Part shown: one piece after another, positions 18,567-27,426 of the stretch | Numbering within the stretch: position 1 is the first letter of the stretch | Layout of the letters: each line of letters begins with the position of its first letter | Assembly (NCBI GenBank): GCA_963798435.1 | Contig: CAWCTF010000002.1 | Span: forward strand, 372,001 to 436,000 | DNA: 64,000 nt | DNA from: JALHST01 sp963798435 | Lineage (GTDB): Bacteria; Bacteroidota; Bacteroidia; Flavobacteriales; Flavobacteriaceae | Reading direction: 5' to 3' | Translations under genes and position numbers: made by a program | The notes under the pieces: model-generated | Told to the model about the DNA's origin: nothing | Seen by the model: only the letters and a program-made list of their open reading frames with translations | Database searches by the model: none

Positions 18567-20022
18567 TGGGAATCGTCTTAAAACAATCGCTCAATAACAC
18601 CATTATTACCTATATCGGTTTTGGAATCGGTGCCATTAACACGCTATTTCTTTTTACCAATTTCCTGACAGATGCGTATTATGGTTTGGTGAATGTAATC
18701 CTATCGGCATCATCCGTTTTGATGCCAATTTTAGCGTTTGGGGTGCCAAATACCATTATAAAATATTACAGTAGTTTCAAAGACGAAAAAACAACCGATG
18801 GTTTTTTGACGCTTATGATCGTGCTACCCTTGGTATTGATTTTGCCCATTGCTGCAATTTCCTATTTTTCCTATGATCTCATCGGTAATTTTTTATCCAA
18901 GGAAAATGCCATAGTGAAGGGCTATATATGGTATATTTTCTGGATAGGCCTATCTATGGCTTACTTTGAGGTGTTTTATGCTTGGGCACGTATTCGTATG
19001 AAATCGGTTTTCGGGAATTTTATGAAGGAAGTATTTAGTAGAATAGGGATAACCTTTTTGTTACTGCTTATATATTTTGAGATAATTTCAGTGGAAACCT
19101 TTCTTCAGGCAATGGTAGGAATGTATCTTATTCGCACCGTGATAATGAACTGGTTTGCCTTTCGTTTGCGCAGACCGGTGCTTCGTTTTCGTTTCCCAAA
19201 AAATATTCGAGCGATACTAATTTATAGCACCTTGATCATTTTGGGGGATCGGCCGCTATTATTTTGTTGGAAATCGATAAAGTCATGCTCAATCAGTTCG
19301 TTGAAATCAAAAATGTTGCTTATTACAGCGTTGCCGGTTTTATAGCCATGGTCATAGCCGTTCCTTCAAGATCCATGCATCAAATTACCTATCCGATGAC
19401 CGCAGAGTACATAAATAAAAGTGACAGTGTTTCTTTAAAGGTACTTTATCAGAAAAGTTCTTTGACCCTTTTTATCATCGCCGGATTCTTGTTCCTACTG
19501 ATTCTTTTAAACTTAAATGAACTGTATGAATTAATGCCAGCACCTTATCGAGATGGTTTTATGATCGTCTTTTGGCTTGGTTTGGCAAAAGTATATGACT
19601 CCTTACTTGGCAATAATAATGCGATTATGTACAATTCGGATTATTATTATTCAGTTTTGGCAATTGGGGTCTTGTTGGCCATTTTTGCAATTCTTTTTAA
19701 TCTTTGGCTGATACCTAAATATGGTCTTGACGGTGCAGCAATTGCTAGTTTCTTGGCCTTTTTTATGTATAATTCGGTCAAATTACTCTACGTTAAATTC
19801 AAATTTAAAATGACTCCCTTTACTTCCGAGACACTCAAAGTTCTGGGGTTATTGGCGGCAATTGCGGCCATTTTCTATTTTATACGATTTCCATTTCACC
19901 CCATATTCAATATAGCCCTAAAAGGTACGCTAATGAGTATTCTTTATTTACTTGTATTGTACCGGTTTAGAATTTCCGAGGATGTATATGGCATATTAAA
20001 TAGGTTTCTCAGAAGAAACTAA
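18566..20022 (+). pseudogene. Wzx-like polysaccharide flippase, frameshifted
   Basis: Two overlapping frames (18566-19345 and 19264-20022) together encode one MATE/Wzx-type flippase of about 485 residues with roughly twelve membrane helices. The upstream frame is lost in the run of five G at 19243-19247. Adding one G restores the reading LILGGSAAIILLEIDKVM, continuous with the second frame. This protein would move lipid-linked oligosaccharide across the inner membrane for the operon it ends. Either the copy is inactive (phase variation by slippage in a G run is conceivable though five is short) or a base was missed in the assembly. No translation start typical of a separate gene is seen for the second half. 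Confidence 0.85.
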
Positions 20023-20055
20023 ATTAGTGGGCTATTGATCATGATACCTGGTTGA

Positions 20056-20087
20056 GCTTTCTCATACTTCTTCGAAAGCAGTCTTTT
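20056..20087 (+). terminator. possible terminator after the flippase
   Basis: GCTTTC (20056-20061) can pair with GAAAGC (20074-20079), followed within four bases by a run of seven T. The stem is short, so confidence is limited. Confidence 0.4.
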
Positions 20088-20121
20088 TTTAGCATCGTTC
20101 GTTAAGGACTAGTATCGCGAT

Positions 20122-20160
20122 AAAAAAAGCCCCGTGGTAGACGAATCCACCGCGGGGCCA
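20122..20160 (-). terminator. strong terminator for the Tyr/Ser/Arg-rich secreted protein gene
   Basis: GCCCCGTGGT and ACCGCGGGGC form a GC-rich stem (20129-20158). Read on the minus strand it is followed by seven T, and it lies about 30 bp past the stop of the gene at 20188-21369. Confidence 0.85.
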
Positions 20161-20187
20161 AACAACTAACCAACCTAAAAACTATCT

Positions 20188-21369
20188 TTATTGTCTTCCG
20201 TTACTACGTGTCACGACCGACCTTGTATTATTCCTTGCGCTCCTGGAAGGTGCCTTTGTCGCAGTACTTCTCGAGGAGGAACTACTTCTCGCAGTTGTAT
20301 TGCTTTTTCTTGCCGAGGTACCATTTGCCGCGCGTTGAGTTGTACTTCTTGATGAAACGTTATTATTGTTTCGAGAAGACGTCCTCCTTACAGATTGCTG
20401 ACTACTGGTAGCACGGCGATCATTTTGAGTACGTGAAGCGTTCTTGGTTCCTTCAGATCTATTGGAAGTAACCGGGGCTTTTCGAACCGAACTACTACGC
20501 ATGGTTCTCTCTCCTTGATTTACACTTCTTCCAGAATGGCTTCGTTCATTGGTCCTTGCTGAATTGCTACGGGCAACGGATCTGTTTGCACTGGTACGTT
20601 CTCCATTTTTAGATACGCTCCTATTGGTTCGATCTGATTGGCTCCGTGTTGCAACCGAGCGATTGGAACGAGTCACATTATCTCGAACGGCGACCCTTTT
20701 ATCGTTTCTATAGACCGTAGCTCTTTCTGGCCGCACTTTATTATACCGATATTCTTTTCCGATGGTTGCATAGGTCCTGCGCTGATTATGCATGTACGGA
20801 TGATAATAAGTATACCTTACAGGCGTGTAATATCTTCTATAAGGCCTGTTGAACACTAGGGAAAAGCCTATCAAGGGTCTGGCAAAGAAAGCATGGAACG
20901 GACTATAGACGTAATACCTATTATACGTATTTATATATCCGGTATGATAATCATATATCCCGTGGTTATTGTAATATACATACATGCCACCCATCCTAAA
21001 GACCCTTCCATGTCTATAGGCGATATCAACGTCACCAATTTGCGTTACACGACCGTAATAGTCGTAAAATATAGGCACATTTTCAACCTGGATTACAGCA
21101 CCATAGTCATCGTATTGCGCATAGGGGCTATAGTCATAGCCAGAGTTAAAGGTGACACCATTTCTGCGTCCTTCGACATAATTGTCAATGTAAAAATCGA
21201 ACTCCCCGTCGGGATAAACAGAAAACGTAATGCCGTTCTCCAAAAAAATAAAGGAGTCGTTGTAGTTATAAGCATTGCGTATTGCAACCTTATCTTCGTT
21301 TGTACTGTTGGCCATAACACCTGAGGTGCTTAAAATGAGGGCCGAAAAAAGAAGTACTAAGTTTCTCAT
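20188..21369 (-). CDS. secreted Tyr-rich protein with Ser/Arg-rich low-complexity tail
   Basis: A 393-residue protein with a signal peptide (MRNLVLLFSALILSTSGVMA). Residues 40-200 are rich in Tyr, Gly and Asp (VTFNSGYDYSPYAQYDDYG; YYVYSPFHAFFARP). From about residue 225 the chain is almost wholly Ser, Arg, Thr and Asn (SRSTATKAPSRSARNNTRS), strongly basic and probably disordered. Flavobacteria carry related proteins of unknown function. The tail could bind anionic polymer such as DNA or polysaccharide, but that is inference. The gene is monocistronic with its own strong terminator. Confidence 0.7.
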   Translation of the reverse strand: MRNLVLLFSALILSTSGVMANSTNEDKVAIRNAYNYNDSFIFLENGITFSVYPDGEFDFYIDNYVEGRRNGVTFNSGYDYSPYAQYDDYGAVIQVENVPIFYDYYGRVTQIGDVDIAYRHGRVFRMGGMYVYYNNHGIYDYHTGYINTYNRYYVYSPFHAFFARPLIGFSLVFNRPYRRYYTPVRYTYYHPYMHNQRRTYATIGKEYRYNKVRPERATVYRNDKRVAVRDNVTRSNRSVATRSQSDRTNRSVSKNGERTSANRSVARSNSARTNERSHSGRSVNQGERTMRSSSVRKAPVTSNRSEGTKNASRTQNDRRATSSQQSVRRTSSRNNNNVSSRSTTQRAANGTSARKSNTTARSSSSSRSTATKAPSRSARNNTRSVVTRSNGRQ

Positions 21370-21662
21370 GATATAAGGTTTTAAACCTGCTACTTGCAGG
21401 GAGTTCCCGAATGCAACTATTTACATTCGATAGGTATATACCAAACAGCATGCCAAAAAATTTTATTAATTTTAAAATAATGATATTCAATATGTTATGA
21501 TTTGTTCTAGAATTTAGTGCCAGCAATTCCAAAACAAGAAAGGTGAATAGTATGTGTACTTAAAGTACCTAGACCGAAGATTTGATAGGTTTGAATTGCC
21601 AGTCCTACAACTTCCTAAATTTTAGGATGTTTGAGTAGAACAAGTTTAGATCTTAAGGTTCA

Positions 21663-24443
21663 CTATGGCATTTTCAATTTCAAATACCGAGCCGTATGCG
21701 ACTCTTTATTATGGATGATTTCCTCGGGAGTACCTTCTACGATTAGGCGACCCCCATTTTCACCCCCCTCAGGTCCGAGGTCAATAATGTAGTCTGCACA
21801 TTTGATTAGATCGATATTATGTTCGATAACTATAATCGAATGTCCACGAGCGATCAATGCATTGAAGGATTTCAATAATTTTTTGATGTCGTGAAAATGA
21901 AGTCCCGTTGTGGGTTCGTCAAATATGAACAAAGCCTTCTCCTTGGTGGTTCCTTTGACCAAAAAGGAAGCCAGCTTGATGCGTTGTGCCTCCCCGCCCG
22001 ATAAGGTAGAAGAAGACTGGCCAAGCGTGACATAGCCTAGGCCTACATCTTGCAATGGCTTTAATTTAGCATTGATTTTCGCTTGTTTGTGAATTTCAAA
22101 AAATGCAATCGCATCATCTATCGTCATGTTCAACAAATCGTCAATCGAGGCACCCTCAAATTTAACTTCAAGTACTTCTTTCTTGAAACGCTTGCCGCCG
22201 CAAGTGTCGCATTCAAGGTGTACGTCGGCCATGAATTGCATTTCTACCGTTATTTCACCTTCTCCTTTGCATTTTTCACAACGACCCCCATCGACATTAA
22301 ATGAAAAATGTTTGGCCTGATAGCCACGGATCTTACTTAGTTTTTGTGACGCAAAAAGATTCCTGATATCATCATAGGCCTTGATATAAGTGACCGGGTT
22401 GGACCGAGAAGATCTTCCTATTGGATTTTGATCAACAAATTCGACATGTTTAATAGATTGGTATTTGCCTTCCACGGCGGTAAATTGGCCTGCTTTTTCG
22501 CCATAACCTCCTATTTCCTTAAGAATGATCGGATATAGTAATTTTTTGATCAAGGTGCTTTTGCCACTACCGGAAACACCCGTAACCATGGTCAACATAT
22601 TCAACGGAAAAGTGACATCAATATTTTTAAGGTTATTCTCACGCGCGCCTTTAATCGTAATATAATCCTTGGAAGTTCTGCGTTCTTTGGGTATTTTGAT
22701 TTCCATGGTGCCATTGAGATATCTTGCAGTGAGGGAGTTCGATAACAATACTTCCTCTAAGGTGCCGTGGGCCACGACTTCACCTCCATGGGTACCGGCT
22801 TCGGGACCGATATCGATTACTTCGTCAGCAGCTTTCATAATATCTTCATCATGCTCTACTACAATGACTGTATTTCCCAGATCTCGTAATGAGAGGAGGA
22901 CTTCAATAAGATTTTCGGTATCCTTCGGATGAAGTCCGATGCTAGGTTCATCTAAAATGTACATAGAGCCTACCAAACTACTTCCCAAAGAAGTGGCCAA
23001 ATTGATACGTTGGCTCTCCCCACCAGATAGTGAGTTCGATTTACGGTTCAATGTGAGATAACTCAACCCTACTTTATGAAGAAACCCCAATCTGGCATTG
23101 ATTTCCTTCAAAAGGCGCGCTGCAATTTGTTGGTCGTATGAATTCAGGGAGAGTTCACTAAAAAATACGATAAGTTTTTCAATTGACAACTCAACGAGGT
23201 CCGATATCGATTTACCAGCTACCTGCACGTAGTCGGCTTCCTTTCGAAGACGCTTGCCCTTGCAGAGGTCGCATTTGGTCTTTCCACGGTAACGTGACAA
23301 CATAACCCTATTCTGGATCTTATAGCTCTTTTCCTCCAACATGGTGAAAAAACCATGAAGTCCTGTGAAATGTGAATTCCCCTCCCAGACCAATTGTTTT
23401 TGCTGGTCGGTTAGTTCGTACCAAGGCTTATGGATCGGAAAATCGAATTTATAGGCAGCATTGACCAATTGGTCACGGTACCAGCCCATGCTTTCCCCGC
23501 GCCATGGAAATATGGCATTTTCAAAAACCGAAAGCGACGTATTAGGGATGACCAAATCCTCGTCGATACCAATTACATCGCCATAACCTTCGCACTTAGG
23601 GCATGCCCCATAAGGGTTGTTAAAACTGAACAGATGGGCATTGGGCTCCATGAACGACATGCCATCGAGTTCAAATTTATTATTGAAAAAAGTTTGTTGT
23701 TGGGTATTGATATCTTCGATAATACACGCCCCTTTCCCCTCGAAGTAAGCCGTATCTACTGCATTTGCAAGACGATTATAAAAGTCTTCATCATTTTGTG
23801 TAATGACGCGATCTATGACCAGCTCGAATTTTTTGGTAATATCAGAGGGAGCCTTTTCAATCCTAAAGACCTCCCCATTATATTTAATGCGGGCATATCC
23901 TTGTTTAAACAGTAACTGTAACGATTTTAAGGTATCTCGGTCTTCTGGGATGGTTATGGGGGCCAATAGAAGTAGTTTTGTGCCCTCGGCATACTCCTTT
24001 ACATGATTGATAACATCAGACACCGTATTTTTTTTGACTTCCTTTCCTGAAATCGGGGATATGGTGCGTCCGATCCTAGCGTAGAGCAATTTAAGATAAT
24101 CGTAAATTTCGGTGGTCGTACCTACGGTTGAACGCGGATTGGTAGAATTCACCTTTTGTTCGATTGCGATGGCCGGGGCGATACCCTTTATATAATCTAC
24201 TTTAGGCTTGTCAAGCTTTCCCAGAAATTGCCGGGCATAGGAAGATAAACTTTCGACGTATCGACGTTGTCCCTCGGCATATAAGGTGTCAAACGCCAAA
24301 CTCGATTTTCCGGAGCCCGATAATCCGGTGATTACCACCAACTTATTGCGAGGAATAACGACGTTTAAATCCTTAAGATTGTGCAGTTTTGCCCCCTTAA
24401 TAATTATATTTTCCCGAGGGTTTACATCTAGATTTATGATCAT
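21663..24443 (-). CDS. uvrA: UvrABC excision nuclease subunit A
   Basis: A 926-residue protein with two ABC ATPase modules. The first has Walker A GLSGSGKSS at residues 40-48 and signature NSLSGGESQRINLA; the second has GVSGSGKSTL and TLSGGEAQRIKLA with the Walker B in FIFDEPTTGLHF. Zinc-binding cysteine pairs are visible as CPKC...CDLC in the first half and CEKC...CDTC in the second. UvrA2UvrB scans DNA and loads UvrB at bulky lesions for nucleotide excision repair. The gene stands alone and is divergent from the first sigma factor gene; a TATCTTTG box on its strand lies 18 bp upstream of the start. Confidence 0.97.
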   Translation of the reverse strand: MIINLDVNPRENIIIKGAKLHNLKDLNVVIPRNKLVVITGLSGSGKSSLAFDTLYAEGQRRYVESLSSYARQFLGKLDKPKVDYIKGIAPAIAIEQKVNSTNPRSTVGTTTEIYDYLKLLYARIGRTISPISGKEVKKNTVSDVINHVKEYAEGTKLLLLAPITIPEDRDTLKSLQLLFKQGYARIKYNGEVFRIEKAPSDITKKFELVIDRVITQNDEDFYNRLANAVDTAYFEGKGACIIEDINTQQQTFFNNKFELDGMSFMEPNAHLFSFNNPYGACPKCEGYGDVIGIDEDLVIPNTSLSVFENAIFPWRGESMGWYRDQLVNAAYKFDFPIHKPWYELTDQQKQLVWEGNSHFTGLHGFFTMLEEKSYKIQNRVMLSRYRGKTKCDLCKGKRLRKEADYVQVAGKSISDLVELSIEKLIVFFSELSLNSYDQQIAARLLKEINARLGFLHKVGLSYLTLNRKSNSLSGGESQRINLATSLGSSLVGSMYILDEPSIGLHPKDTENLIEVLLSLRDLGNTVIVVEHDEDIMKAADEVIDIGPEAGTHGGEVVAHGTLEEVLLSNSLTARYLNGTMEIKIPKERRTSKDYITIKGARENNLKNIDVTFPLNMLTMVTGVSGSGKSTLIKKLLYPIILKEIGGYGEKAGQFTAVEGKYQSIKHVEFVDQNPIGRSSRSNPVTYIKAYDDIRNLFASQKLSKIRGYQAKHFSFNVDGGRCEKCKGEGEITVEMQFMADVHLECDTCGGKRFKKEVLEVKFEGASIDDLLNMTIDDAIAFFEIHKQAKINAKLKPLQDVGLGYVTLGQSSSTLSGGEAQRIKLASFLVKGTTKEKALFIFDEPTTGLHFHDIKKLLKSFNALIARGHSIIVIEHNIDLIKCADYIIDLGPEGGENGGRLIVEGTPEEIIHNKESHTARYLKLKMP

Positions 24444-24460
24444 GATAGTGTATAGTCCGG

Positions 24461-24493
24461 CAAAGATACAATATGCTATTTCGAATACCCAAC
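24461..24493 (-). promoter_or_regulatory. candidate uvrA promoter
   Basis: On the minus strand TATCTTTG (24461-24468) fits the -7 consensus TAnnTTTG, with GTTG (24490-24493) 21 bp upstream as a partial -33 box. Transcription would begin about 11 bp before the uvrA start. Confidence 0.45.
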
Positions 24494-24539
24494 AATGATA
24501 TCGACCTCTCCTAAATTAAATCGATTGTGGCTTAAATTT

Positions 24540-24569
24540 TTTGTTCCAGTTTTATTTTTTCTATATTTG
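24540..24569 (+). promoter_or_regulatory. promoter of the first ECF sigma factor gene
   Basis: TTTG at 24540-24543 and TATATTTG at 24562-24569 are separated by 18 bp, which is a good match to the primary-sigma promoter of Bacteroidota. The predicted leader to the ATG at 24688 is about 110 nt. It faces the uvrA promoter. Confidence 0.6.
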
Positions 24570-24687
24570 AGCTCACAAATACGTCAAAACGCCTATAGCT
24601 ATACAATTACTTTTTAAAATTTGGATATAACCTACAGCAGCTTTTCAAACGAAGAGGTTGCTAATTTAACCCAAAAAAGTAATAGTT

Positions 24688-25269
24688 ATGGAACCACAAA
24701 TCGACGATTCCCAATTAATTAAAAGCTATTGTGCCGGGGAAGAAAAAGCCCTAGAGTTATTAATCAATAGGCACAACCAACGTCTTAGTAGTTTTATCTA
24801 CTCAAAAGTAAACGACCGCGAAATTACAGAAGACATTTTCCAGGATACCTTCATAAAAGTAATCAAAACCTTTAAAAGAGGTACCTATAATGAAGAAGGC
24901 AAATTTCTCCCTTGGGTAATGCGCATTGCCCACAATCTTATTATCGACCATTTTAGAAGGAATACTAGGATGCCCATGTATGACGGGGTCCAAAGTTTCA
25001 ATATTTTTTCTGTGATGGGAGACGATAAATTGAATATCGAAAAACAATTGATTAAAAATCAGATATACGCTGATCTTAATCTTCTCATCCAAGAACTACC
25101 ACCTGATCAAAAGGAAGTTTTGGTGATGCGCATGTATCAGGATATGAGTTTCAAGGAAATTGCCGAAAATACGGGGGTTAGTATCAATACAGCCCTAGGC
25201 AGGATGCGCTATGCATTGATCAACCTAAGAAAGCTTATAGAACAGAATGATATTGTTTTAACGAATTAA
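24688..25269 (+). CDS. ECF-type RNA polymerase sigma factor, copy 1
   Basis: A 193-residue sigma-70 family protein with region 2 (about residues 20-95, with ITEDIFQDTFIKVIK and FLPWVMRIAHNLIIDHFRR) and region 4 (about 140-182, DQKEVLVMRMYQDMSFKEIAENTGVS, helix-turn-helix). It directs RNA polymerase to a special set of promoters. No FecR-type or zinc-binding anti-sigma gene is adjacent. Instead a 47-codon gene follows after 75 bp, and an almost identical arrangement is repeated 1.2 kb downstream. By residue-by-residue count it is identical to copy 2 at 148 of 193 positions with no gaps. Confidence 0.93.
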   Translation: MEPQIDDSQLIKSYCAGEEKALELLINRHNQRLSSFIYSKVNDREITEDIFQDTFIKVIKTFKRGTYNEEGKFLPWVMRIAHNLIIDHFRRNTRMPMYDGVQSFNIFSVMGDDKLNIEKQLIKNQIYADLNLLIQELPPDQKEVLVMRMYQDMSFKEIAENTGVSINTALGRMRYALINLRKLIEQNDIVLTN

Positions 25270-25344
25270 TACGCTTTAGGTCGAAGGATTTCCACTACTA
25301 TCTAATCAGATGCGTTCTCATGTTGTAACAAATCTGATAATTGT

Positions 25345-25488
25345 ATGGATAAATTATACACGACCGAGCAAAACGATTGTAAACTCATCAAGACAAAAAA
25401 AGAAAAGATTGCATTCTTGTTGAATTACTCAAAATCACTAAAGATTACCAAGGCCAAGGGCATGCAATTCGAAAGTAATATGAATTAA
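25345..25488 (+). CDS. 47-residue microprotein downstream of sigma factor copy 1
   Basis: An ATG at 25345 opens a 47-codon frame ending at TAA 25486-25488. The sequence begins MDKLYTTEQND and contains FLLNYSKSL at residues 24-32 and FESNMN at the end. A gene of exactly the same length and register lies after the second sigma factor; the two share 18 of 47 residues, including FLL-x-YSKSL and FES. Conservation of length, position and the central motif argues that it is translated. Followed by a terminator, it is the last gene of the sigma unit. Function is unknown; a regulator or partner of the sigma factor is a hypothesis. Confidence 0.72.
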   Translation: MDKLYTTEQNDCKLIKTKKEKIAFLLNYSKSLKITKAKGMQFESNMN

Positions 25489-25507
25489 ACCCGTTTCAAA
25501 TGCTTGA

Positions 25508-25549
25508 TAACCCTCACATCCTAAAAGATCGTGGGGGTTATTCTTTTTT
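25508..25549 (+). terminator. terminator of sigma factor cassette 1
   Basis: AACCCTCAC (25509-25517) pairs with GTGGGGGTT (25531-25539) and is followed by ATTCTTTTTT. It ends the sigma factor-microprotein unit 20 bp after the microprotein stop. Confidence 0.7.
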
Positions 25550-25894
25550 GCCTGACTCCTTAAATCTCCCATTTCCAATTTTCTAGTTTACCTTAAATTC
25601 AGGTGCCAAGTAGGCGGGCAATGGTATGCTGAAATTTCTTCATAAAACAACATCAGGCATTCTCGCATTTTACCCTTGAAAATCATCAGAAAAATAGAAA
25701 ACTGGGGTTTCACATCAAAAACGTGCGCTTTTACAACAATGTTTTTTTCTAACAACTCCTTTTATCTAGTTTTAGTTCATAATTCAAAATATAACAGTGA
25801 TTTTTTATCCACGAAATATATTAGGATTCAATTAATTAACTAACAATGCTTCTTTAAAACGAAGCCCCTATTCTAAACCAAAAAAGTTATTTGC
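25550..25894. other. intergenic region between the two sigma cassettes
   Basis: No reading frame of note is present. The last 50 bp before the second sigma gene resemble the leader of the first: ACGAAG, then a CT-rich stretch, then ACC(C)AAAAAAGT just before the ATG. This shared leader (also 24645-24687) shows that the duplication included the 5' region. No exact TAnnTTTG box was found here, so the second copy may use a different promoter. Confidence 0.6.
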
Positions 25895-26476
25895 ATGGAA
25901 CTACAAATTGAAGATTCAGTACTAGTAAGGGATTATATCAGTGGTGACGAAAAAGCCTTAGAGGTCCTAATCAACCGGCACAACCAGCGCATTTCTAGCT
26001 TTATCTATTCTAAGGTTCTGGATAGGGATGTTACAGAAGATATTTTTCAGGATACCTTTATAAAGGTCATCAAGACCTTAAAGAAGGGTTCATATAGTGA
26101 AGAAGGTAAATTTTTACCATGGGTAATGCGAATTGCCCATAATCTAATCATTGACCACTTTAGAAGGAATAAGAGAATGCCCATGTTCGAAGGGAGTGAC
26201 GATTTCAATATTTTTTCTGTAATCGGGGATGAGAAACCAAATGTTGAAAAACAACTTATCAAAGATCAGATCGATTCTGACCTTCGATTTCTGATCGAGG
26301 AATTGCCAGATGATCAAAAGGAAGTATTGTTGATGCGTATCTATCGGGATATGAGCTTCAAGGAAATTTCCGAAAATACTGGGGTAAGTATCAATACGGC
26401 ACTTGGTCGAATGCGATATGCCTTGATAAACCTTCGAAAAATTATTGAAAAGCACAATATAGTTCTGAGCATCTAG
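25895..26476 (+). CDS. ECF-type RNA polymerase sigma factor, copy 2
   Basis: A 193-residue paralogue of the sigma factor 1.2 kb upstream, aligned without gaps. Regions 2 (VTEDIFQDTFIKVIK, FLPWVMRIAHNLIIDHFRR) and 4 (DQKEVLLMRIYRDMSFKEISENTG) are kept, so both proteins should recognise DNA in the same way. Substitutions cluster in the N terminus (residues 3-18) and in the linker between the domains (98-135), the parts most likely to bind regulators. A 47-codon gene follows after 74 bp, nearly the same gap as after copy 1. The arrangement indicates a tandem duplication of a two-gene cassette with divergence of inputs. Confidence 0.93.
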   Translation: MELQIEDSVLVRDYISGDEKALEVLINRHNQRISSFIYSKVLDRDVTEDIFQDTFIKVIKTLKKGSYSEEGKFLPWVMRIAHNLIIDHFRRNKRMPMFEGSDDFNIFSVIGDEKPNVEKQLIKDQIDSDLRFLIEELPDDQKEVLLMRIYRDMSFKEISENTGVSINTALGRMRYALINLRKIIEKHNIVLSI

Positions 26477-26550
26477 AGCTAGAAATTATAAAAAAAAACA
26501 ATATATCCATATTAGTTGCGTTATATTAGCATAACGATACGATTACTAAT

Positions 26551-26694
26551 ATGGAAAAAATTTACTCTGAACATCTGGCAAATCGGCAACTCGCTAAGGC
26601 CTGTCCTGAGACGGTTCGATTTTTATTGGATTATTCTAAATCGCTACATGTAATAGCTTACGAGGATATTAACTTCGAAAGTATATTGAACTGA
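26551..26694 (+). CDS. 47-residue microprotein downstream of sigma factor copy 2
   Basis: An ATG at 26551 starts a 47-codon frame ending with TGA at 26692-26694. It begins MEKIYSEHLAN, has FLLDYSKSL at residues 24-32 and ends FESILN. It aligns without gaps to the microprotein after sigma factor 1; the N-terminal 23 residues have diverged most while the central motif is kept. The gene ends directly at a strong hairpin terminator, which supports its being the end of the sigma transcript. No known domain is recognised. Confidence 0.72.
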   Translation: MEKIYSEHLANRQLAKACPETVRFLLDYSKSLHVIAYEDINFESILN

Positions 26695-26730
26695 TAAAAG
26701 ACCATAGTTAATACTATGGTCTTTTATTTT
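26694..26730 (+). terminator. bidirectional terminator between cassette 2 and nth
   Basis: A perfect stem, ATAAAAGACCATAGT with ACTATGGTCTTTTAT and a four-base loop, followed by T-rich sequence. It starts at the microprotein stop codon and its right arm contains the stop codon of the convergent nth gene (26714-26716). Confidence 0.85.
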
Positions 26731-27373
26731 TATAGTAGGCGTCCAAAACCGATTTTCTCCCTATGGTCTTGGTAATAATGTCTTTATCTAGAGACCAACC
26801 CCTTGCAGGTGAATATTCCCGGCCATACCAAATTATTTGTAAATGCAGGTCGTTCCAAAGATTTTTTGGAAAAAGCCTTTTCGCGTCTTTTTCTGTCTGG
26901 ACCACATTTTTCCCATTACTGAATCCCCATCTATAAAGCAATCGATGTATGTGCGTGTCAACTGGGAAAGCAGGAATGCCGAAAGCTTGCGATACCACCA
27001 CGCTGGCTGTTTTATGCCCTACTGATGGTAATTCTTCCAATAAATCGATTTCTTGTGGCACTTTCCCTTGATATTTGTCAATCAATATTTTAGAAAGCCC
27101 ATGAATGCCTTTTGATTTCATCGGTGAAAGTCCCACCGGTTTAATAATTTCCCGAATTTCATCCACTGACATTTTTACCATATCATACGGATTGTCAGCT
27201 TTTGAAAACAACAGGGGAGTAATCAGGTTCACCCGCACATCGGTACTTTGGGCCGATAGTAAAACGGCGATTAACAAGGTATACGGGTCTTTGTGTTTTA
27301 AAGGAACCGGAATTACTGGATAAAGTTCCTGTAATTTTTTGATCGTAAAATCTATTTTTTCAGCTTTGGTCAT
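26714..27373 (-). CDS. nth: endonuclease III-like DNA glycosylase lacking the iron-sulfur loop
   Basis: A 219-residue HhH-GPD glycosylase. The helix-hairpin-helix is LEELPSVGHKTASVV with the catalytic lysine at residue 121, and the catalytic aspartate is D139 in FPVDTHIHR; both match E. coli K120/D138. It removes oxidised pyrimidines and nicks abasic sites in base excision repair. The C-terminal segment after LWNDLHLQIIWYGREYSPARG has no cysteines, whereas classical Nth binds a 4Fe-4S cluster there with four. The enzyme is therefore a cluster-free variant. Divergent from bcp with a 53-bp gap. Confidence 0.92.
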   Translation of the reverse strand: MTKAEKIDFTIKKLQELYPVIPVPLKHKDPYTLLIAVLLSAQSTDVRVNLITPLLFSKADNPYDMVKMSVDEIREIIKPVGLSPMKSKGIHGLSKILIDKYQGKVPQEIDLLEELPSVGHKTASVVVSQAFGIPAFPVDTHIHRLLYRWGFSNGKNVVQTEKDAKRLFPKNLWNDLHLQIIWYGREYSPARGWSLDKDIITKTIGRKSVLDAYYKNKRP

Positions 27374-27426
27374 TTATACTTAGCTTCGCTGTAACTTTTA
27401 AAACACGAATTTAACCAAAAATAAGG

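Noticed and set aside
19264..20022. Second half of the flippase as a separate gene
   Set aside because: It overlaps the first frame, lacks the N-terminal helices, and joins exactly with one added G.
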